Positions 51,408 to 57,019 of a stretch of DNA of 57,019 nt are shown here, in pieces. The stretch is from an uncultured Deferribacteres bacterium (GTDB taxonomy: Bacteria > Zhuqueibacterota > JdFR-76 > DREG01). Position numbers and translations under genes: made by a program. The notes under the pieces are model-generated. The model saw only the letters and a program-made list of their open reading frames with translations. It ran no database searches and was not told where the DNA came from. The stretch spans positions 1 to 57,019 of the forward strand of contig CAJVYQ010000032.1 of NCBI GenBank assembly GCA_913009825.1, read 5' to 3'. Position 1 is the first letter of the stretch; every line of letters starts with the position of its first letter.

Positions 51408-52432
51408 ATTTTTTTAAAACGGTCCGTTACCACATCGATGTCATGATCCGTGATATGCAGATGGGTAACCATTCTGACCCGGTCATAGCCGAACGGCAGC
51501 ATCAAAATGTCTTCCTCTTTCATCAGGCGGCACCAATTGCCGGGAGAGCGTTTTGCCACATCGACTTTAAAAATGACCAGGTTGGTTTCAACCTCCGCCG
51601 GATCAATTTCGATGCCGGGCAGTCTGCTCAATTCATCGGCCAACTGTTTGGCACGGCGGTGATCATCAGCCAATCGCTGGTAATGATGGTCGATAGCATA
51701 AATCCCAGCCGCGGCTAAAATGCCGGCCTGGCGCATGCCGCCGCCGTAAATTTTGCGGTAACGGTGTGCCCGGTCGATAAAATCCGCACTGCCGACAACC
51801 ACCGAACCCACCGGTGCGCCCAATCCTTTAGACAGACAGACGCTGATTGAATCTACGCATTTTCCGTATTTCGACAGGGGGGTGCCGGTGGCAATGGCCG
51901 CATGCCAGATACGCGCGCCGTCAAGATGAACTTTTAATCGATGCTTTTGCGCCAATTTATAAATGTCCTGCATCTTCTGCAAAGGGAAAATGGCGCCGCC
52001 GCCCCGGTTGTGTGTGTTTTCGATGGCAATCAATTTAGAATGGGCGTAGTGATGATCGGCGGGACGGATCACGGCTTCAATCTGAGAAGCATCGATGATG
52101 CCCCGTTTGCCGGGAATGGGATGGAGCTGCACGCCGGAGAGCACGGCCGGTGCTCCGCCTTCGTAATTGAAAATGTGTGAGTTATAATCGCAAATGACTT
52201 CATCGCCGGGTTGGGTGTACGCATTGAGACAGACCTGATTCCCCATGGTTCCACTGGCGACAAACAGAGCGGCTTCTTTGCCAAACAGGACTGCAACTTT
52301 TTCCTGTAAACGGTTGACGGTGGGATCTTCGCCAAAAACATCGTCTCCAACTTCCGCCCGGGCCATGACCGCCCGCATTTCTTCGGTGGGTTTTGTCAGT
52401 GTGTCGCTTCTCAGATCAATGAGTTGTATCAT
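51404..52432 (-). CDS. ltaE: Low-specificity L-threonine aldolase
   Basis: A 342-residue fold-type I PLP enzyme that cleaves L-threonine and L-allo-threonine to glycine and acetaldehyde. It opens LIDLRSDTLTKPTEEMR, then has GDDVFGEDPTVNRLQ, SGTMGNQVCL, and the PLP lysine Lys202 in VCLSKGLGAPVGS. ATG 52432 is the family-typical start, behind an A/G-rich ribosome site. It overlaps a 37-codon membrane peptide gene upstream by 17 bp, so the two are coupled. Its stop codon lies within the right end of the MITE-like element 51055-51407. The length is normal. Confidence 0.95.
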   Translation of the reverse strand: MIQLIDLRSDTLTKPTEEMRAVMARAEVGDDVFGEDPTVNRLQEKVAVLFGKEAALFVASGTMGNQVCLNAYTQPGDEVICDYNSHIFNYEGGAPAVLSGVQLHPIPGKRGIIDASQIEAVIRPADHHYAHSKLIAIENTHNRGGGAIFPLQKMQDIYKLAQKHRLKVHLDGARIWHAAIATGTPLSKYGKCVDSISVCLSKGLGAPVGSVVVGSADFIDRAHRYRKIYGGGMRQAGILAAAGIYAIDHHYQRLADDHRRAKQLADELSRLPGIEIDPAEVETNLVIFKVDVAKRSPGNWCRLMKEEDILMLPFGYDRVRMVTHLHITDHDIDVVTDRFKKM

Positions 52433-52529
52433 CCTTTTTCTTTCCTTTTTTTCCGATGAAAAATTGATTAAACAGCCAACCGATAAAAACCAAAATGGCA
52501 AAATACGAAAGCAGTTTTTCCAAATCCAT
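52416..52529 (-). CDS. 37-residue single-pass membrane peptide upstream of ltaE
   Basis: The frame starts at ATG 52529 with AGAGGA eight bases upstream. It encodes a charged start (MDLEKL), one helix (about 7-27, SYFAILVFIGWLFNQFFI) and a lysine-rich end, then stops 17 bp inside the aldolase gene. Its organised layout (short N-terminus, one helix, positive C-terminus) and coupling to ltaE suggest a real small protein, but homology cannot be judged at this length. Confidence 0.5.
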   Translation of the reverse strand: MDLEKLLSYFAILVFIGWLFNQFFIGKKGKKKDDTTH

Positions 52530-53069
52530 CTTCGAATCCTCTCAAATAGTGTGGCAAATTTACACCGCCAAAAAATAGCGCCGGGCCGTTTTTAACCTAA
52601 ATTGAGCGATTCCCAACCCCAAATTGCCGCCTAATAGGTGTAATGTCATTCAGCAGGAATCTTGTTGCTTCATTGCTTGATATTGACAAGATTCCTCCTG
52701 AATGACAAGATTCCTCCCCGCCTGCAGCGGGCAAGCTGAATGACAAGAGAATCGCTCAATTCAGATTTAAATAAAATCACTTGTTTTTTTGAGGAAAAAA
52801 TACTATCTATTCTTAGTAGTTTATGTTCAACAGAGAAACATTACCGGGGTGATTAAAAAAATCAAAACAGATCTTTATTCACCTCCAATAAATTAATTGT
52901 GGCGTTCGTTTGCCTGAATTCGGCGGTAGCGCTAAAATGGTACCTTCCGCTTTTCCGAACCATTGGCATAGCGCTGAATTGATGAATGTTCTTTATCCTG
53001 AATTAGCGGGGTTAAATTATTTTTGTAGTACAAATCAAACGGTTTTTATAAAATGCAATATGTGAACCG
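52530..53069. other. Intergenic stretch with family B repeat
   Basis: No gene is visible. A family B element lies at 52596-52764. The right part is AT-rich, with a loose palindrome around AGCGCT near 52930-52975. Nothing else is recognised. Confidence 0.55.
52596..52764. repeat. MITE-like palindromic element, family B copy
   Basis: CCTAAATTGAGCGATTCC (52596-52613) faces GAGAATCGCTCAATTCAG (52747-52764). Inside, GTCATTCAGCAGGAATCTTG faces CAAGATTCCTCCTGAATGAC. It is closely related to units at 39273-39418, 41135-41264 and 51172-51288. Confidence 0.75.
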
Positions 53070-53921
53070 TTATCGATTTTCGTAAGCATCTTTATGATCG
53101 GGGTCTATTTTAATGAGCGTATCGAAAACATCCTGATAGTTTTCATCATCTTTAAAAATATTAATGATATCTGTTCTGTGACCGTCGATGAATTGAGCCG
53201 GCAGTTTAAATTCGTGATTTGTCAAGATCAGATTAGCCAGTAAGTCGATGGCTTTTTTACAATACTTACGTGTGACGCCGATATCCTCGCTGGAGTAGGA
53301 GATGCCTAAAAAATAGGAATCCAATGCCAGACGGTACGGCTCGTTTTCCCTGGCCAATATTCTATCGATGACAATTTTGCGCTCGTCCCAGCCGTTAATA
53401 TATTTGGAAAACCGGGCCTGCTGGCTGATATTATCTGCTTTTTTATAGTACGGGCTTCCTTCTAATTTCCCGAATTTGTCGAATTCACCGCCCAGCAGGA
53501 TATTGACGTAAAAATCCAGCACGGAAGTGAGAGGATGGAATTGAGATTCATCTTTGATCAGCGGCTCCAGGGAATTATAGCTGAACAGCCATCTTTTATC
53601 GTAGAATTGCATGTCGGAATTATTGGAGATCAACAACGTGCCCCGGTAACGGTCTTCGTAACTTACGCTGGCATCGGAGAGGAAAATCTGAATTTTTACA
53701 TGCAGCTCGGTTCCGTACCGGTCTTCGCACCAGTCCATCTCATTGATATAATCGGTTAGTTTTTGTTCAAAATCAGCCAGTTTTTCCCGTTTCTCGAGAG
53801 GGAGTTTTTTCAAAATAATTTTAACTTCCGCCACTACTTTTTGCGCGAAGATTGGTCCCGGCAGGGTGAATGCGGCAAGTAAAAAAATCAGGATAAGGAT
53901 TGGGCTGTTTTTCTTAAACAT
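53070..53921 (-). CDS. DUF4835 family exported protein
   Basis: A 283-residue protein with a signal peptide (1-26, cleavage near IFAQ). The body follows DUF4835: a strand-rich part with VKIQIFLSDASVSYEDRYRG, an F-x-LTSVLDFYVNILLGGEFD segment, then helices ending DIINIFKDDENYQDVF. The family is characteristic of Bacteroidota and their relatives, where members sit near envelope genes; the role is unknown. A good ribosome site (GGAGG) precedes ATG 53921. Its promoter at 53952-53979 lies between it and the divergent barrel gene. Confidence 0.8.
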   Translation of the reverse strand: MFKKNSPILILIFLLAAFTLPGPIFAQKVVAEVKIILKKLPLEKREKLADFEQKLTDYINEMDWCEDRYGTELHVKIQIFLSDASVSYEDRYRGTLLISNNSDMQFYDKRWLFSYNSLEPLIKDESQFHPLTSVLDFYVNILLGGEFDKFGKLEGSPYYKKADNISQQARFSKYINGWDERKIVIDRILARENEPYRLALDSYFLGISYSSEDIGVTRKYCKKAIDLLANLILTNHEFKLPAQFIDGHRTDIINIFKDDENYQDVFDTLIKIDPDHKDAYENR

Positions 53922-53951
53922 GTTCTTTCCTCCGTATTAAATGCTTTCTAA

Positions 53952-53979
53952 AAATTAACAAATAAAATATATTTGTCAA
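53952..53979 (-). promoter_or_regulatory. Promoter of the DUF4835 gene
   Basis: On the minus strand TTGACA (53979-53974), a 16-base spacer and TAATTT (53957-53952) resemble a sigma70 promoter about 30 bp before the start codon. The region is shared with the divergent plus-strand gene. Confidence 0.55.
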
Positions 53980-53993
53980 GGGATTCCTTACAA

Positions 53994-54818
53994 ATGAATA
54001 AGTTCATCTTTTTTCCGTTTGAAATTATTTTACTCTGTGTTGCGGTGCAAAGTTCATCCCGGGCGGCACCGGACGACCGGCCGTTGAGTGTGCAGCAATT
54101 GAGCATGGGTTTTGTCTCAACGGTAAATCGGGCGGATCCGCTGCTTTTGACGGCCACACCGGTTTCCGTTGCTTCCGTTAAAAACTGGAGCGGCGCCACT
54201 TCCTGCAATCGCCTCTATGGTTTGAAGGAGCTCAATCTTTCGGCAGCCGCTTTTGCCGGACGGTTCGGGAAAACGGTTCTTGCTGCATCCCTGTCCCGTT
54301 TCGGATTTGAACTCTACAAAGAACAGAAAATAGCCATTGGCTTTGCGACGCAGGTTTTTTCCCGGCTGCAAGCGGGAATCGTTGTCCGCTACCAACAAAT
54401 CAGTATAAAAAATTATGGGCAGGCAGGAACGGTTGTTCTGGATGCCGGCTGGCAATATTCACTGTCATCGGCTACTACTATCACAGGAGCATTTCACAAC
54501 ATTCACCGGGCTACAATCGGCAAAGGGAAACAGCCGTTGCCGCAGGTATTGCAGGTCGGTATTCGATACTCTCCCGTGAGCAAAATTTGCACCGTTGCGG
54601 AAATTTATAAAGATGTTTCGTACACACCGGAAGTAAGATTTGGTGTGGAAGCTAATCTGCTTGCGTCTTTGTCTTTGCGTGCCGGATTCACCAGAAATCC
54701 GGCACGGTTCACCGGGGGCTTTGGCCTTCATTTTGCGGAATTTTCACTAGATTATGCTTTCGCTTATCACCCGGTTTTGGGTTATACCCATGCTTTAGGA
54801 ATTTCGATTTCCCGATGA
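53994..54818 (+). CDS. PorV/PorQ-like outer-membrane beta-barrel protein
   Basis: A 274-residue protein with a signal peptide (about 1-23). The body consists of alternating amphipathic strands with frequent aromatic strand ends: LNLSAAAFAGRFGKTVLAAS, then KIAIGFATQVFSRLQAGIVV and LSLRAGFTRNPARFTGGFG. This is the layout of PorV/PorQ and related barrels of FCB bacteria. ATG 53994 is preferred over TTG 53973 because AAGGGA lies between them. Its end overlaps the start of the next gene (ATGA at 54815-54818), so it is translationally coupled to the helix-hairpin-helix protein. Confidence 0.65.
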   Translation: MNKFIFFPFEIILLCVAVQSSSRAAPDDRPLSVQQLSMGFVSTVNRADPLLLTATPVSVASVKNWSGATSCNRLYGLKELNLSAAAFAGRFGKTVLAASLSRFGFELYKEQKIAIGFATQVFSRLQAGIVVRYQQISIKNYGQAGTVVLDAGWQYSLSSATTITGAFHNIHRATIGKGKQPLPQVLQVGIRYSPVSKICTVAEIYKDVSYTPEVRFGVEANLLASLSLRAGFTRNPARFTGGFGLHFAEFSLDYAFAYHPVLGYTHALGISISR

Positions 54819-56824
54819 ACAGTTTAAACAAAATTGTTTTGCTGCTTTTTTTCGGATTGACCGGCCTAAACTTCACTCCCCTCAATTTGTTTGCTCAGAC
54901 CCTTCATCCCGGTTGGGAAAAGTACCTGGAACAGTCCGACGACGCAATTGAACAGTCCCAATTATTGGAACAGTTGGAAGACTGGCTGAAAAATCCGCTG
55001 GACTTGAATACCGCTTCGGCGCGGGAATTATTGCTTATCCCCGGTTTCCCGGAAATAGGCGTCAAATCGATTTTGCGGTTCAGAGAAAAACAGGGCAAGC
55101 TTCGCTCCCCGGAACAAGCAAAAGGGCTGATTACCGACGATGACGAACTTTGGCGGTGGATTTCGCAATTTGTCACGGTTCGAACTAAAAGAGTTAAACT
55201 GAAGCTGCAGATGGACGGCAGGGTCAGGTTGTCTTTAACACAGGAAAAGGCGCGCGGTTTCCTAAAAGAAAAATTTTCCGGCAATCCGGTCAGGCTCTAC
55301 CAGCGCTACCGGATCCGCTCCCCCGGTTCCTTTCAATTCGGTGTTCTGACAGAAAAAGACCCGGGTGAACTCAGTTATCGCGATCATGCCGTTCTTAACC
55401 TGATGTACCATTGGCAGCGGTGGTCGTCCCGGTTCATCTTCGGGAATTACACACTCAATCTGGGGATGGGACTGATGGTCTGGTCGCCTTTTACGGTGAG
55501 CAAAAACAGCGCCCCTTTTTATGCCGTCATGCGCAACGACCGGGTTATCCGGCCTTATTTGTCTTCCTACGAAGCGGATTATTTTCAGGGCGCCGCTTTT
55601 CATGCCGCACCGGGAATCTGGCGCATCAGCGGATGGTATTCGGGAGCGAAACAGGATGCCGGGCTCACCGAAACGGGCGAGATCTCCGGTTTTTATGAAG
55701 CCGGTTTACACCGAACCATCAGTGAAAAAAACAAAATGAACCGCGCTCAAATTGAAGTAATGGGCGGCGCCGCGGGCGTGAATATTGCCGGTGTGTGCCA
55801 ATTTTCCGTGCAAAGCATGTTACTGCATTTCAAACCCAAAATTGCTTTGAACCGTGAAACTCCCGATGTATTTCAACTGGCCGGCGGTAAAACCCAAATT
55901 GCGGGATTCTATTTTTTGGGTGAATTCGGCGCCGTTACAGCATTTGGGGAAGCGGCGTTTCAGCAAAATCACGGGTTCGCTTTTACATCCGGCCTAAAGG
56001 GGTTGTTTGGAAAACAAAAACTGCTTATCCTGTACCGCGACTATTCTCCTGCCTATTTGAACCCCTTCGCCAACGGGTTCGGTGAATGGTCCGGAACCCG
56101 AAACGAAAAGGGCTGGTATATTGCCTGGCAATTTTTGCCAAAAAGAACAAGTAAATTTACATTGGCCGCCGATCAATTTGCCACGCCGTGGAAAACTTTT
56201 TCTTCCTACCTGCCGTACTCCGGCGCCGATCTCTATTTTCAATGGGAACAACGTGTGACGCGAAAATGCCGTTTTTACCTGCGCTATACAACCGAAAATA
56301 AAACCGAAACGGAGAAAAGAAAAACAGCGGCGCCCCTTTTACGCCAATTAACCGTTCCGGCCACAAAGGAGAGGCTGCGTTTCCATCTGCGTATTTCACT
56401 GCCTCACGATTCGGAAATGAGCAGCCGGTTGGAAACGGTGCGATACGCTCTTCACTCGGCCGGCAATGATCCGTTGCGGGAAAATACCGAAACCGGTTGG
56501 TTGTTGTTTTGGGATTTTCGCTGGAAACCGATCCCCGGTCTGCGCGCAGTTTCCCGGGTGACCCTTTTCGACACGCCGGGTTTTGTTAGTCGACTCTATC
56601 AATTCGAGATCGATGTTCCCGGCATTCTGCGTAACCAGTTGTTGTACGGCCGGGGATTGCGGTTCTATTTTTTAATCAATTGGCAAATGGGGCGTAAGTT
56701 GAGACTCTCTGCCAAATATGCCGGCACCCGTTATGAAAATCGCAGCACAATCGGCAGCGGTTGGGATGAAATCGATTCACCCGTCCGGCATTATTTATCA
56801 CTGCAACTGGATGTGACATTCTGA
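54815..56824 (+). CDS. ComEA-like helix-hairpin-helix protein with outer-membrane barrel
   Basis: A 669-residue exported protein with a signal peptide (1-27). Residues about 52-85 form a ComEA-type helix-hairpin-helix (LDLNTASARELLLIPGFPE, then IGVKSILRFREKQGKL), a non-specific DNA-binding module. The remaining 570 residues are beta-strand rich with many Tyr, Trp and Arg, ending in YLSLQLDVTF, a typical outer-membrane C-terminal Phe. It therefore probably displays or handles DNA at the outer membrane; DNA uptake is one hypothesis. It is coupled to the PorV-like gene upstream. Similar fused proteins are common in FCB phyla but not characterised, to my knowledge. Confidence 0.75.
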   Translation: MNSLNKIVLLLFFGLTGLNFTPLNLFAQTLHPGWEKYLEQSDDAIEQSQLLEQLEDWLKNPLDLNTASARELLLIPGFPEIGVKSILRFREKQGKLRSPEQAKGLITDDDELWRWISQFVTVRTKRVKLKLQMDGRVRLSLTQEKARGFLKEKFSGNPVRLYQRYRIRSPGSFQFGVLTEKDPGELSYRDHAVLNLMYHWQRWSSRFIFGNYTLNLGMGLMVWSPFTVSKNSAPFYAVMRNDRVIRPYLSSYEADYFQGAAFHAAPGIWRISGWYSGAKQDAGLTETGEISGFYEAGLHRTISEKNKMNRAQIEVMGGAAGVNIAGVCQFSVQSMLLHFKPKIALNRETPDVFQLAGGKTQIAGFYFLGEFGAVTAFGEAAFQQNHGFAFTSGLKGLFGKQKLLILYRDYSPAYLNPFANGFGEWSGTRNEKGWYIAWQFLPKRTSKFTLAADQFATPWKTFSSYLPYSGADLYFQWEQRVTRKCRFYLRYTTENKTETEKRKTAAPLLRQLTVPATKERLRFHLRISLPHDSEMSSRLETVRYALHSAGNDPLRENTETGWLLFWDFRWKPIPGLRAVSRVTLFDTPGFVSRLYQFEIDVPGILRNQLLYGRGLRFYFLINWQMGRKLRLSAKYAGTRYENRSTIGSGWDEIDSPVRHYLSLQLDVTF

Positions 56825-56850
56825 AGTGATGAGCTATAAAAAAGTTTTTA

Positions 56851-57019
56851 GTAACTATTCAGCTCACGTCTGTCTGACACAGGCAGAAAGCTCACGAAAC
56901 AATCGAATGATCTCATCTAACTTTTTTCCTGTTTTTTTTTGAGTCTTTCGCGGGCTGCCTGAGTAGTGACAATACCGTAACACTTTAGTTTTTTGAACAA
57001 ATCCGCTTCCTTTGCGCTC
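56851..57019. repeat. Partial MITE-like and CTTTGCG repeat at the window end
   Basis: GTAACTATTCAGCTCA at 56851 matches the MITE terminus. A later part, from GTAACACTTTAGTTTTTTGA to TCCTTTGCGCTC, matches the sequence at about 3125-3165. The window ends inside it. Confidence 0.6.

Noticed and set aside
51404-52432. Truncation of LtaE by the MITE-like element
   Set aside because: The element end supplies the stop codon, but the 342-residue length and conserved C-terminal part are normal for the family.
1-57019. CRISPR array, rRNA or tRNA genes
   Set aside because: No regularly spaced identical repeats with unique spacers were seen, and no cloverleaf or rRNA-like sequence was recognised. The recurrent repeats are dispersed and palindromic.

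Overview
The window looks like a chromosomal stretch from a Gram-negative bacterium of the FCB superphylum, most likely a Calditrichota, KSB1 or similar lineage. The clues are envelope families common there: a DUF4835 protein, a PorV/PorQ-like barrel next to a ComEA-type helix-hairpin-helix protein with a long beta-rich tail, a DUF5117-type metalloprotease, a coiled-coil LysM protein behind a small lipoprotein, and a YbeY with Asp at the third metal-ligand position. No rRNA, tRNA or CRISPR array was seen. Phylum assignment is inference.

Layout. 0-9 kb (+): GPP34 protein, a six-hairpin-glycosidase-like lipoprotein coupled to an internally deleted iron alcohol dehydrogenase, an SLC13-type transporter with two RCK_C domains, a GYD protein, and a VTT membrane protein followed by a broken phospholipase D-like gene and a secreted protein. 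9.1-9.9 kb: a small XRE regulator and a four-helix membrane protein behind a promoter with three phased operators. 10.4-19.6 kb (+): a co-directional envelope-stress-like set of XpaC-like protein, TelA, DUF4178, DUF2617-like protein, an unknown, a lipoprotein, DUF350, a membrane-fused spermidine synthase-like protein and a K+ channel. 20.2-22.7 kb (+): secreted zinc metalloprotease. 23-26.7 kb (-): a receiver/PATAN/GTPase operon in which one copy looks active and a split second copy has lost the key residues of both domains. 27-30.3 kb (-): SpoIID-like protein, CPBP protease, SpoU-family RNA methylase.

30.4-39.2 kb (-) is a visibly AT-rich, probably transferred defence module. It has an N6-adenine DNA methylase with a TaqI-like specificity region and a PLD-nuclease/SNF2-helicase fusion. 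Between them lie a BRO-N gene, a truncated RhuM gene and two homologous debris tails of methylase type. 39.5-50 kb (-) is conserved core: hisS, DUF2007, PII-like, PTS EIIA, CNNM transporter, ybeY, pgpH-like, phoH, LysM protein and lipoprotein. 50-57 kb: PAP2-like phosphatase (+), L-threonine aldolase with a coupled 37-residue membrane peptide (-), DUF4835 (-), then the PorV-like/ComEA-barrel pair (+).

The intergenic spaces are full of short palindromic, MITE-like elements of several families. One has 14-bp perfect terminal inverted repeats starting GTAACTATTCAG; that 12-mer occurs seven times exactly. The candidates most worth follow-up are the TelA/polyamine/K+ channel set, the paired active and degenerate PATAN signalling genes, the phased operator array, and the decayed tail cassettes in the defence module.
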